DNA from: Pomphorhynchus laevis
Lineage: Eukaryota; Acanthocephala; Palaeacanthocephala; Echinorhynchida; Pomphorhynchidae
Reading direction: 5' to 3'
Assembly (NCBI GenBank): GCA_012934845.2
Contig: WNNJ02002244.1
Span: 62,001 to 126,000 of the forward strand
Length of the DNA: 64,000 nt
Part shown: positions 20,167-30,153 of the stretch, one piece after another
Layout: each line of letters starts with the position of its first letter
Position numbering within the stretch: the stretch's first letter is position 1
Position numbers and translations under genes: made by a program
The notes under the pieces: model-generated
Told to the model about the DNA's origin: nothing
The model's database searches: none
What the model saw: only the letters and a program-made list of their open reading frames with translations

Positions 20167-20520
20167 TACAACTCCGCCTTCTTCCTGTAACTTTTCGTCT
20201 TATCGCTCTTGGATCCCCATCGTTCATCAACCTCCCATTCTTAGACGACACTCGTCTCACCTCTCTATCATTGCGTTTCCGTCATTCCCACTTACTCTAC
20301 GTTCCCAATTACTCTAACAACTAGGTATCCGATCCTTCCTCGTCGCCGCCCCACTAGCTTAGAATCAGTTTTCCCCACTTGACGTCCGTTGCGCTCCCTT
20401 CTTTATTGCATTCAAATGCCGCCTCCGTATCCACCTCCTCGAAACATTATTTAGATTTTTTGTTGTGGTCATGTAAGCGTGCGCCGGCACGCATTTGCCA
20501 CGTAAAAATAAACTTTTTTA
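20167..20520 (+). mobile_element. LINE family C, 3'-end copy 1
   Basis: This is the end of the CR1/L2-like ORF2 (LRLLPVTFRLIALGSP, then SFINLPFLDDTRLTSLS) followed by a 3' untranslated region with the hairpin GCGTGC-gccg-GCACGC at 20477-20492 and CATTTGCCACG. It is about 85-90 percent like 36790-37145. It has no upstream LINE C sequence. Confidence 0.8.
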
Positions 20521-20524
20521 TATA

Positions 20525-21055
20525 ATATATATTATATTATAGATAATATAATATTTATAATATTAAGTAAAAATAATATTGATAATATTACTAACATTCC
20601 GTTACATATATGGTCAGACTACCTCGAAAATATTTTAGTTTTACTAGTAGAGGACGACAAATTGCTTCTTCCGAAACTTGTCACGTGAAGTTTAGTTGAT
20701 TTGAAAGATGAATGTCGTAAACGAAGTTATCGGGTTTTAAATTAACCATCTAAAGTTTTATATTTCGAAAAAATGCGAGTGATTATGAAGATAAAACATC
20801 TAGATTAAAATTATCAGTGCATATTCATTACTCATTTATTAAAGTTAAATGTGCTAACACTGGTTCCCCAGTTATGTTGTGTTTTTGTGCCAAATAACCA
20901 GTCTATAGCGTTCAGCAATAAACTTGTTCAAAAATAGGGTAACTCTGTGTACATTATTTACATTTTTTAGAAAATTCACAATCTGGTTGCTTATTAACTT
21001 AGCATAGTTTGACAAAACCTTTGACTAATATATATAAAGAATTTTTACTCCATGG
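20525..21055. other. AT-rich, no recognised gene
   Basis: Nothing recognisable between two LINE C copies. Confidence 0.4.
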
Positions 21056-21059
21056 AAGT

Positions 21060-22735
21060 ACTCAATTCATTCAAGATCATCTACTCCTTGTAACATAAAT
21101 CCTGATGAATTTTCTTCTTATCAACAATCTAAGCTATCTAATTTACTTTCTATTCTACCCATATACCCATTGTATCATGTATTCTCTTTGAATACTTCCC
21201 TCCCAGAGCTATTCCACCTTGCTGTTTCGTCTGATGAAGTTTCTACGGTCCTTCTGTCATTACCTAATAAAACATCTCCTTCTGACCCAATTCCCACTCA
21301 CTTGCTTAAAAATATCTGCTCATATATCTCGCCCTTCCTAACCATTTTGTTCAACTTGTCTATCCGTAGCCGCACATTTCCTTCCAACTTGAAATACGCC
21401 ACTGTTCGTAATTTTCTCAAAATGCAATCTCTCGACCTTTCACTACCATCTTCGTACCAACCTATCTCACTTATCCCAACCCTCTCTAAACTCCTTGAGC
21501 GTCTTGTTCTCAAGTAAGTTAATGCATATCTATTTTCCTCCAACTTATTTCCTCCCTTACAAGCTGCTTTTCGCTATAATCAGTCTACTGAAATTGCATA
21601 TCTTAAAATTCATAAAGACTTACTCATCTCGCGCAATCAAAAATTACGTAGTGTCATAGTTTCTCTTGATCTCTCATCTGCTTTTGACATCGTCGATCAC
21701 TCAATTCTTCTCCATCGTCTTCTTTATGATGACGGCTTCTCTTTACTCACTGTAGCTTGGTTTTCTTCATATCTATCAAACCGTACTTTTCGAGTTTGTT
21801 CTAACTGTTATTTTTCCCCTTCTTCCTCCATCCCGTCCGATGTTCCACAAGGCTCCGTATTAGGCCCTTTGCATGTCTCTCTTCTTCTCTGTGATTTCTC
21901 TTCTATTTCTCATTCATTTAACTTCCATGTTATGCAATATGATGATAACATACTCATATATGCTCACGCACCTGCTCATCGTATTCATGATCTTAGTGTT
22001 TCTGCTTCCAAAAGTCTTGCCTCAATTTTCAATCATATTTCTTATCTTCGTCTTACTCTGAATCCCAATAAATCCAAAATGATCCTACCTCGACGCTTCG
22101 GCTTTGAACCTCCCTCCGTATCATTAAATTCTACAATTCTCCATATCGTTGACAATCTCGTTTTCTTAGGCTTCCATTTCGAAAACCGACTTTCATAGAA
22201 TTCCTTTCTTGCATGACTCTCCTTTTTTAAGACGATTACTGCCTTAGATATTTTCCAACTCACCTAAATCCACTCTTCTTTCACTACAACGCATCGTCAA
22301 CGCAGTCATCCGAATTCTCCTACGTCTTCGTCGTTTTGATCATACATCTGGCCATCTTGCTTTTCAAATTCGTATTCTTCTCATTGCTTTTTGCCTTGTA
22401 ACTTTTCATAACCCATCATTTCTCAACCTTTTTTTTCTTGATAATTCTCGTCCTGTTTACTGTTCCTTGCGTTCCTGTAATTCCCTTCTTTTACATGTCC
22501 CAAACTACTCTACCTCTTTTAGCTTCCGCTCCTTCCTTGTGACTGCTCCTCTCTCGTGGAATCATCTGCCCATTCATATACGCAAATCAACCTCAATGCC
22601 GTGTTGCAAACGCCAAATCTGATCACATTTAAACAATTTAACAAATTTATCTGTATGACCTTTGCTGTGTTTTTGTTAGTTAGTGAACTTGCAAGCGTGC
22701 AGTTGGCACGCATTTGCCATTTTAAATAAATTATT
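21060..22735 (+). mobile_element. LINE family C, copy 2 (5'-truncated CR1/L2-like element)
   Basis: The RT half of a CR1/L2-like element runs from just before the RT domain to the 3' tail. The 3' end carries the family hairpin GCGTGC-agttg-GCACGC (22695-22711), CATTTGCCA and a TTATTATTG-type tail. It is more diverged from copies 1 and 3 than they are from each other. Confidence 0.8.
21100..22630 (+). pseudogene. LINE C RT gene, broken
   Basis: Segments in two or more frames read as a CR1/L2-like RT: LPNKTSPSDPIPTHLLK, SSYQPISLIPTLSKLLERLV, STEIAYLKIHKDLLIS, SLDLSSAFDIVDHS, DVPQGSVLGPLHV (family: GVPQGSVLGPLLF), and QYDDNILIYA where the family has QYADDI. The catalytic pair is shifted to DDN, so the enzyme is inactive. 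A C-terminal thumb region (ILLRLRRFDHTSGHLA, then APLSWNHLPIHIRK) reaches to about 22630. Stops at 21515 and 22196 interrupt it. Confidence 0.8.
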
Positions 22736-22957
22736 ATTGTTATTATTGTTGAAATAATAAAAAATATCATTAAAAAAACTTTGAGAAATAATATATATGC
22801 ATTTGAGATAAATATATACACGATCATTCGATTAATAACAACGACCGCTGCAAATAAAGCACTAATTATAAATATATACAACGAAAAGTTATACAAAAAA
22901 TTCTGCTACTCGTCCCAAACGTTTGGTGCAATTCAATTTTATTCTTAAACAAAATTA

Positions 22958-23517
22958 ATGCCCAAGGACAAGCCTGCGACAACTCTGAAATGCTGTTAAT
23001 GCAACGACCCGAATGCTAAATGCAAAGAATGTCGATGTGCTAAGCAGAATACCCTATGCTCGAATTGCTCAGCTGTGAATTGTTCCAATCGTCATGTAAA
23101 TTGCTCATATCTACACCTCGCGCTCATGATGTACGTTTCGATATCGCCTGCTGTGGTTTTTATGGAAGTCGTTCGGAGCGAACTTTATTTGATACTTGCG
23201 TTTTTAACGTTTTCGCTCTGTCCAACCTTTCGAAATACGCTGAGGCTGCTTTTACATACAACGAAACACGTAAATTCGCTAAGTATCAAGAGAGAGTAAG
23301 TGCAATAGAAAGGGCGAATTTCGCACCCATCGTGTTATCGTGTTTCGGTGGAGCAGTAAAATCATTTGCAATATTAATTCAAAGAATTGCACAAAAAATG
23401 ACAATAAAAAACAATCATTCCTACTTTGAAGAATTGACAAAATTACGGTCAAAGATTGGAATTCAGTTGGCTCGTTCAATTTTGATGTGTATTCGCAGTC
23501 CTCGTTCTGCTCGACAT
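22958..23517 (+). pseudogene. RT-nuclease element remnant: Cys-rich module and nuclease-like C-terminus
   Basis: From an ATG at 22958 the frame reads MPKDKPATTLKCC, a TAA stop, then CNDPNAKCKECRCAKQ and CSNCSAVNC: a compact cysteine-rich module. After a frameshift near 23110 the second part (to 23517) reads VRFDIACCGFYGSRSERTLF, YQERVSAIERANFAPIVLS and ARSILMCIRSPRS. I recognise this as the C-terminal nuclease-like region of a family of RT-bearing proteins common in cnidarian and other invertebrate genomes, where the typical text is FW-G-x-x-E-x-x-FFDV(K/R)V-x-NP. Here the FDV(K/R)V block is FDTCV, so the putative catalytic basic residue is gone. Related pieces lie at 27.1-28.25 kb and 37.2-38.7 kb. 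The RT part is missing here. Confidence 0.6.
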
Positions 23518-23775
23518 CGACAACAACAGCATCTCAAAATTTACAAAATTCAAATCAAGATTATACTGCTTCGTTGTTTCAACCATTAGATTGTCTTCAT
23601 CCCCAGCAACATCAACCGACAAATCAACAACCAAACCAAACTCAAGAACAACTTTATACATCCGAACTTGTACAAATGCAGACAGTGGGATTCCATAGCC
23701 GTGATACTAATCTTGAAGAGCTAGTTACATCTATCGGGGACGCCAAATGGCTGTAGAACGTAATGAAGACTCTTG
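23518..23775 (+). pseudogene. Ubiquilin C-terminal (UBA) fragment, copy 1
   Basis: The frame from about 23518 reads NSNQDYTASLFQPL, a Gln/Asn/Pro-rich stretch (HPQQHQPTNQQPNQTQEQ), then the UBA domain SELVQMQTVGFHSRDTNLEE and LVTSIGDAK. The pattern matches the UBA that ends ubiquilins (L-x-x-M/L-GF-x-x-R-(D/E)-x-NL-x-x-L-x-x-x-x-G-x-x-x-x-A-(V/I)-ER). A one-base loss near 23742 ends the frame early, while the out-of-frame remainder still encodes AVERNEDS. Ubiquilins ferry ubiquitylated proteins to the proteasome; the UBA binds ubiquitin. The fragment is fused directly to the nuclease remnant upstream. Confidence 0.7.
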
Positions 23776-24088
23776 ACTTTTATTTGAATTTTTAATTTCT
23801 AACTTAATTTTAGAATGTTAGCCAATGTACTTAAAAATAATAAAAATGTCAAGTATTTTTAATAATTAAAGATCAAAAATAAATAATTAAAAATCAAAAA
23901 TAAAACATTATATTTTTCAATAATTACAGATAATAAGTAATAAAGCTTGATAATAAATAATTAAATACTTTAACATTTTATTAATTCTTGAGTACAAATT
24001 AAGGCTGTTTGAAAATTATGTTCAAATTAATATGTTTAATAAATAAATTTTTAATTAATAATTAATATGTTATACATTGCAGACTTTA
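23776..24088. other. AT-rich spacer between the ubiquilin copies
   Basis: Runs of A and T with AAAAATAA-type words; no gene seen. Confidence 0.4.
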
Positions 24089-24149
24089 AAAATACGGATC
24101 AGGTCAACTAATTGAGTCTGTGTATTTTATATTGTTATATTATTATAAT
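24089..24149 (-). repeat. Piece of the permuted Penelope-like tail, outer part
   Basis: GGTCAACTAATTGAGTCTGT and GTATTTTATA match the tail seen at 5940-5975. The remainder of the tail resumes at about 24515, after the ubiquilin fragment. Confidence 0.5.
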
Positions 24150-24476
24150 ATGAATAGTCAACCTACTTCATCTAATGTGGATTCTATTTGATCACCAAGC
24201 AATAGACAAACAGCTTATGCAACAACAGTATTTCAAAATTTACAATACTCAAATCAAGATTATACTGCTTCGTTGTTTCAAACATTAGATCGTCTTCATC
24301 CCCAGCAACATCAGCCGACAAATCAACAACCAAACCAAACTCAAGAACAACTTTATGCATCCGAACTTGTACAAATGCAGACATTGGGATTCCATAGCCG
24401 TGATACTAATCTTGAAGAGCTTGTTGCATCTATCGGGGAAGCAAAAATGGCTGTAGAACGTAATGAAGACTCTTGA
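24150..24476 (+). pseudogene. Ubiquilin C-terminal (UBA) fragment, copy 2, longer
   Basis: From ATG 24150 the frame reads MNSQPTSSNVDSI, a TGA stop, then SPSNRQTAYATTVFQNLQ and on through the same Gln-rich linker and UBA as copy 1 (SELVQMQTLGFHSRDTNLEE, LVASIGEAKMAVERNEDS) to a natural stop at 24474-24476. The UBA is complete here and the end coincides with where ubiquilins stop. No intron is seen, which fits a retrocopy, although the parental structure is unknown. It sits between two pieces of Penelope-like tail sequence. Confidence 0.72.
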
Positions 24477-24514
24477 CTTTTATTAAACTACTATTTAAAA
24501 ATTGTGAAAAAAAT

Positions 24515-24745
24515 TAATAATTGTTTTTAGATTTTATATAATTTTAATCAAATTAAAATAGAAAAATTGAAATTTTAAATAAACGTCATTTTTGTAAATT
24601 GACTAATAAATAATAGAGGTTGTATCAGAATAAGGATTAGAGGTCATCAGGAGGAACTGCTATGCTATCAGATTTCGGCTACTAACTCCTCTACCCAACA
24701 TAGCAGCGGGGCCAAATACATGCTAATGATGTATTTCCTCTGATA
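24515..24745 (-). repeat. Penelope-like 3' tail and conserved hairpin block
   Basis: On the minus strand CTGCTATG pairs with CATAGCAG around a block containing GCCGAAA, followed by GTTCCTCCTGATGACCTC and the AT-rich tail. The same layout occurs at 46280-46440 (plus strand) and, partly, at 6085-6165. It lies between the RT coding end and the tail, so it is part of the element's 3' untranslated region. Confidence 0.7.
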
Positions 24746-27075
24746 AAACTATCTAGTATCTTATTCTAATACAAAATATTATTCATCCATAAAAATTTTC
24801 CGTTAATGATTTTAAATTTATTTTTAATAATATTATGTTGATTTATTTATTTAATTATTTTCTGTTTGATGGTATTTATATAGTAACCTAGTTTAATATA
24901 TGTATCTATTAAATTATTTAAATGATTTTGAAGAAAGCCAATATCGTTACATATTGTTGCAATTCTTAAAATTTTATTATTTAATGTATTATATTTTATA
25001 TTATATGGTATGCATGAATGCTCATGCAAAAATATGTTTATTGTAAATTTAAATATGTAATCTTTACGATATAAATTTAAAGTAGTTTTAATTGATGTTA
25101 ATTTGATGTTCATATCTATATATATCCCTTATTTATCATTATTATTGGTTTATTGAGAATAAGGCTTTCTGGATAAATTTGCTCACTAATTGAATAAAAA
25201 TTATTAGAATTAAATACACATATATCATCAATATATCGAAACATATATTGCATATATTTATATATGAACAAAGTCATATTCTATAAAGCATAAAAACAAG
25301 TCTGATATAATTGGGCTACTATTACCTCCCATTGAAACACCTTTTACTTGTCTAAATATAGATGTCCAAAATTTTAAATAATTTTGATTTATCAAAATAT
25401 TTAAGGATTCTATTAATTCAATTTTATCCATATATTTATATTTACTTGATTATTTAATTTTTGTTAGATAGGCGTTATAGTATCTAGATTTGTATAAAGC
25501 GTACTAAAATCGTATGTATTTATATTTTAAAAATTAATTTCTTTTGTCTGTTCTAAAAATTCTTTTGTAGAATTAATACTGAAATAGTGTTTTATACCAG
25601 TATTAATTTGGATTACCTTACAATACTTTTTGAAGTGTGCTTTAATTACTTTAAGTATTTTATTCATATAAACAAAAGTGGTTTTAATGTACATTTAAAC
25701 GCACTACATATGAACCTAGGTTTTATTGGATTTTTATGTAATTTTGGATTCCAATATAATATAGGTATAGTTTTATTATCTAATTCAACCTTTATACCCT
25801 TTTTATCCATTATAGAACAGTGACTTGGAATAATTGTTTCTAAACTCAACTCACTACGTTCATATGTTGGATTTACATTTAAATCATTAGAATTAACCTC
25901 TTTCATTAGTATATCATAATAAAGCTTTTTGCATATGAAGACAAAGTTATTACTAGCTTTATCAATAGTTGTTATTATATAGTTATCCTTTAATTTAGTA
26001 AGTTATTTATACATATCTTTATTAATTTTATCTTTCCTTTTATAATTGTTTGTTATTTTCATTTTATTTTTAATTTTATCAAATATATAATCTTTCCAAA
26101 TGTTAATCTTAGATATATTCGAGCTTTCACTATTAATCAGCTTACTAAAGTAAGCATTTAAGTCATTATATAACGAATTGTAAATTTTATTTTTGTCGTT
26201 GTTATTATTTAATCTATATTTATACCCTTTTGATAGCAGCTTTCTTAATTCACAATTTTCAATTAATTCTAGATTATGGGTACATATATGTTCATTTATT
26301 TTATCAAAACTAAGACTTTTACAATTGCATTCTGTTTCCATTATGTTTCTAATATTATCGTTACATATTGATTTTAATTCTTTGTTATAATTACAAATTT
26401 TTCGTCCTAATGGTAGTAGGAGTTTATACCTTATTTTAGGAATATATTTACTTTAATCAGATCCTATTATTTCTTTATTTTTAGAATTATTTAAAAGTCC
26501 GGCTATATTTATGTTATCTATACATTTATTAATGAAGTTTTTGGTTAATGTATATTTTCTATTGTTATTATTAACATTTATTGTTTGATTATAGTATTTT
26601 TTATTACAATAACTGTCTATTATACAACTTAGCCTATCATAGTCGTTAATTAATTTTTGATTTATTGAACATATGATATCTTTAGAAAAACTTCTTATAT
26701 TTACATAAAGATCTTTTAGTTTATTATCTATTAAAAGTTGTTTTAATATTTCTAATTGTTCATTTATATACATATCTTTTTAATATTCTTAAGTCTATTT
26801 TTCTTATTCCTTTTATCGGCATTACTTCTTGGTTTGCGTTTAACAGGATTATTATAATATAGTTGTTATTATGTACTATACTACTTCTGTCAATTCCTTG
26901 TACCGCGTCATTCAATCCTAATGGGTACATGGAATTAAGCGTTTTAATCCAAAAATCTTCTTTTTTCTAATAATTTCTGATTTAATATTAATATGTTTTC
27001 TTCGATAATATGTTCTAAAATAAATAATTTACAGTTTTTAATATCATGTCCTATTAATCGCATATGCTTATGAAA
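24745..27075 (-). mobile_element. Permuted Penelope-like element (GIY-YIG before RT), copy 1
   Basis: Reading the minus strand, the order is the second half of a GIY-YIG domain (27075 to about 26880), then a linker, then RT motifs, then the 3' tail. That order, with the nuclease at the N-terminus, is the permuted layout described for the Naiad/Chlamys group of Penelope-like elements. The GIY-YIG start is cut off at about 27075 by 5' truncation. Copies at 44.88-46.6 kb and 10.56-10.87 kb belong to the same family. Confidence 0.75.
24847..27075 (-). pseudogene. Permuted Penelope-like polyprotein: partial GIY-YIG, linker, RT
   Basis: The pieces in order are: FHKHMRLIGHDIKNCKLFIL and EHIIEEN (end of GIY-YIG), a frameshift, DFWIKTLNSMYPLGLND, then the linker ORFs 26773-26453 and 26341-26003 (Asn/Lys-rich, with a CNCKSLSFDKI segment), then 25906-25664 with ILYWNPKLHKNPIKPRFI (RT motif 1-2), then RT motif 4 GVSMGGNSSPIISD (about 25345), the catalytic FRYIDDICVFN (YIDD at 25224-25235), and the thumb CNDIGFLQNHLNNLIDTYIK ending at 24847. 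The RT catalytic aspartates are intact, but several frameshifts and stops separate the pieces. The protein would nick DNA and reverse-transcribe the element RNA. Confidence 0.75.
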
Positions 27076-27079
27076 TAAA

Positions 27080-28250
27080 CATATAAATCATCCAGGATGA
27101 TGAAGTCGAAAGCGTACCGCTCTGTTTAGCATTGTCACTGTCTTTGCCATTTTAAAACTTAATGAACTTCGCAATTATGTTATAGTATCACTGTATAATT
27201 GATTATTCCTTTCAGGTTTTCCTGACAGTCGTTTCAATAAAATTTTCGCGTTCCGACTCATTCCACCGAGCACTGACATAACAAATGGTTTAAATTGTGC
27301 CATTTTAATAGCTGCAATGCGTTCTCCTTATTTAGCAAATTTCAGCTTTTCATGGTAAAAAAATATGTGTTTGGCGATTTCGGTGAATGGGACGATGCTA
27401 ATTGGTTAAAAACCCAAATGTCCATCACGGACCGGTTCGTCTTGCCACCGAAAAGACCATTACAGGCCTTGCCAACTCGTACATATCATTGTTGTGTAGT
27501 AGAACTTCCAAACTCTAGATTTTCAGGAACAATCTGCCTGTAATTGAGGTTCAATAGCTACTTTACAACTGACTTTGAAAAGTTCATCGGCTAAGAAATC
27601 ACGAACGATATTTGTCAACTTTACCCGCTTGGCACAGCCATGAAGTCGCTCCCGTATCGGATGCAAATTTCATTATCCATCGAAATTCAGAATAACCACG
27701 CACTAGTTTCTCAACGTTGCGCCTCGTAAATTTATCTTTCTCATTTATAATCAAAGACGCAATATTGATTTGCATTTTAATAAGACGTCTTCCATTAATC
27801 CATCGATTAGCGGCGTGGACATCTGTATTGATCTAGTATATTCTAATTCTGGAAAATCAGCTGGGTCATTTATTCCCATTCCAACGTTTCTTAAAGGAAT
27901 CGTATTCTAGGGAAAAGTAATTCATAACTGTTAAACCTAAAATGCAAGTTAAAACGCTGTCGAATATAACCTTAGACAGGCGTGTGAAGATTATGCTTGA
28001 CGTTTTGCAAATACGCTGTATGTAGTTCAATCAGAATTGCATTGACTGCGTAAAAGCTAAATAGGCAATATATGGGCTAACATCTGATAAATCTGACAGT
28101 CGTTTTAGGACATCGCACCACATGTCGACCTTCATAGTTAGGATGTGCGCCACAAAGCTTTTAACTCCAACTGGTCAAATTAAATTTCAATTTATAAAAT
28201 ATACATGTTATCAAACATATCCTAATTCATGGCCCTATTATAAATTTTAG
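27080..28250 (-). pseudogene. RT-nuclease element, C-terminal half, copy 2
   Basis: On the minus strand the remnant begins near 28200 with an RT thumb-like region (VAHILTMKVDMWCDVLKRLS, SPYIAYLAFTQSM, LNYIQRICKTSSIIF). It continues through IQMSTPLIDGLMEDVLLK and a cysteine-free middle, and ends near 27110 with GERIAAIKMAQFKPFVMS, VLGGMSRNAKILLKRL and KLRSSLSFKMAKTVTML. The thumb pattern matches the text AYAAFTHGL/TYLSRTIP of a widespread invertebrate RT family, and the end matches the nuclease-like block found at 23.2-23.5 kb. Frames change repeatedly and many stops are present. The catalytic RT core is not visible in this copy. Confidence 0.6.
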
Positions 28251-28805
28251 CCGAACTATAATTGAAGGTATAAATTCTGTTAATACTACTTCATCGTGCC
28301 AGTGAATGTGTTTAGTAGGAGGTATAGAGCGTATTATACACACGAGAGATACAAATGATTTATTATTATACAAAGTTTCAGTCAAATGTTTTTGTACGAG
28401 TCCACCAACTTGAAAATGACCCAGGTTTTGACCGAAACGTTGTATAAAAATAAATCGATTGTATCACTCGTGTTTTTAAATATTGGACAGAATATTTTAT
28501 TTTAAATACATGAAAATACAAATTTTTCATTTTAAATACATACTTGGTCTGGAAGACAATTTCACGATCTAATCGATATGTGTCATAGTCTGGCAAGACT
28601 CGATCAATGATCACGTGGTAATGTTTTTAGTGTCATTAAATGACCCATGTGAGACTGTTTATTATTTGACGTAATGCATTTGGAGGGGTACCCCTAGCGT
28701 TTTATGACCATATGACATTGCTGGCATATCTAATGAAAACAGTTTAGCGCGGATACTGCATATTAATAATTGACAATCTGTCACTATAATTCTATCGATA
28801 TAATT
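28251..28805. other. No gene; possible Penelope/LINE tail signature
   Basis: At about 28420-28460 the plus strand reads GACCCAGGTTTTGACCGAAA followed by CGTTGTATAAAAATAAA. A 'gaccgaaacgttgta' tail of this kind is common at the 3' ends of Penelope-like and some LINE elements. No coding region could be tied to it. Confidence 0.3.
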
Positions 28806-28809
28806 TCAG

Positions 28810-29960
28810 ACAATTTGCTACCTTGCCGAAGAATTTTCTCCAAATTCTTGATTTAACCTTTTGGTCTTAGGAAACGATGCCTGAATATTATATTCAATAT
28901 GTAACCTTATTAATGCGTCAAATAAACATTTAAATGAATTTAGCGATAGAGAAACGAAACAGTTCTTAATGAGAAATAGCGCTTTTCGAGCCTTGGCAAT
29001 GCGTCTATCTGTATCTGCCCTTGTCTTGAGACTTGTCTTGTACCATACAATTCCCAGGTCATTAACCGCATTTACGCTTTCTATGACATTTAATCCAAAC
29101 ATATATTACGAAGGCAGGGTTCAATTACCTGAACGTAAATGATAGCATTTTTGAACATTTAATAATAGACCAGTATGGCGACTCCGAGAGAATATTTTAT
29201 ATTATTTTAAGGTGACGGTAATATTCTAAAGACTTCATCTTGCTGTAAATCTAAAAATCGTCTGCATAAGCAAGGCATCAAAAAATTCCGGATAAAAGTG
29301 TTTATGAAAACGTTGAAAAGTAACGACCGCAAGATAGACCCATGAGGCACTTAACTTATGCTGCGAGATGATTACAAATTTTCTTCTACACGAACACGAA
29401 AGTTTCGCTTACTGAGACAATTTCCTATACAGACAACAAGATATCTATCAATCCCGCAAACGTAATGAATCAATAAGAATATGCGCAACACATTCGAACG
29501 TCCGACTTAAGTCAAAACACAACACGTCGACCGTAGCTCTTTGAGATGCTAAATCTACTTACGATTCCCTCTCTAGCACATAGCAAATTTATCAAGCACG
29601 TTCTTCCTTTACAAAAGCCGTATTGGGCCGTACAGTCGCTTCCTTTCAATCCATCATCATTTCCTGTCTATTTAAAGACTGCTGGAGCAGTGCTGTGAGA
29701 GGGTAATTAAGTTGATAACTCAAAAGTCGGGACCTGAAGCATAAAATGAAGAATGACTACTTAATGCAAAACGTATCTGAAATCAAGTCACAATCAGAGA
29801 GGATGTAGTTAAATCTTTAAGAGGAGCTTTGTTTATCAAGGAGGATGAAATGTTACATAAATGAAATACAACTGCAAAGTTCTCATTCATTTCCTTTTGA
29901 TACTGCACAATATCATCACCTAGACGTAATTTAATCCTTAAAAAATTTGGTTTCTGATAA
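28810..29960 (-). pseudogene. CR1/Jockey-type RT remnant (relative of LINE D)
   Basis: The minus-strand pieces are: ISSSLINKAPLKDLTTSSLI (about 29850), a QYGFCKGRTCLINLLCARE-like block (about 29600; LINE D has QHGFRPRRSCLTNLLHARE), FDLSRTFECVAHILIDSL (about 29500), YADDF (about 29265), and the thumb VNDLGIVWYKTSLKTRAD with RRIAKARKALFLIKNCF (about 29030). The order and text parallel the RT of LINE D (32.9-33.8 kb), but with heavy decay. It lies tail-to-tail with nothing intact and stops where the 5' end of LINE D begins. Confidence 0.65.
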
Positions 29961-29979
29961 ACATACAATACTCGGTGTT

Positions 29980-30075
29980 ACGATTACTTCAACACTATAT
30001 TACTACGATTACTACGATTTCAACGTTTACAACGATTACATCGATTACATCGATTACAACGATTACTTCAACGGA
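29980..30075 (+). repeat. Short imperfect tandem repeat in the LINE D 5' region
   Basis: ACGATTAC, TCGATTACA and related 8-10 base words recur about ten times. They may form part of the 5' untranslated region or promoter of LINE D. Confidence 0.6.
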
Positions 30076-30153
30076 GTCTATCTATATTGGAACAATATTT
30101 CTATATTGGAAGAAAATCGCATAAATACACAATAACCATATACAATTACAATT

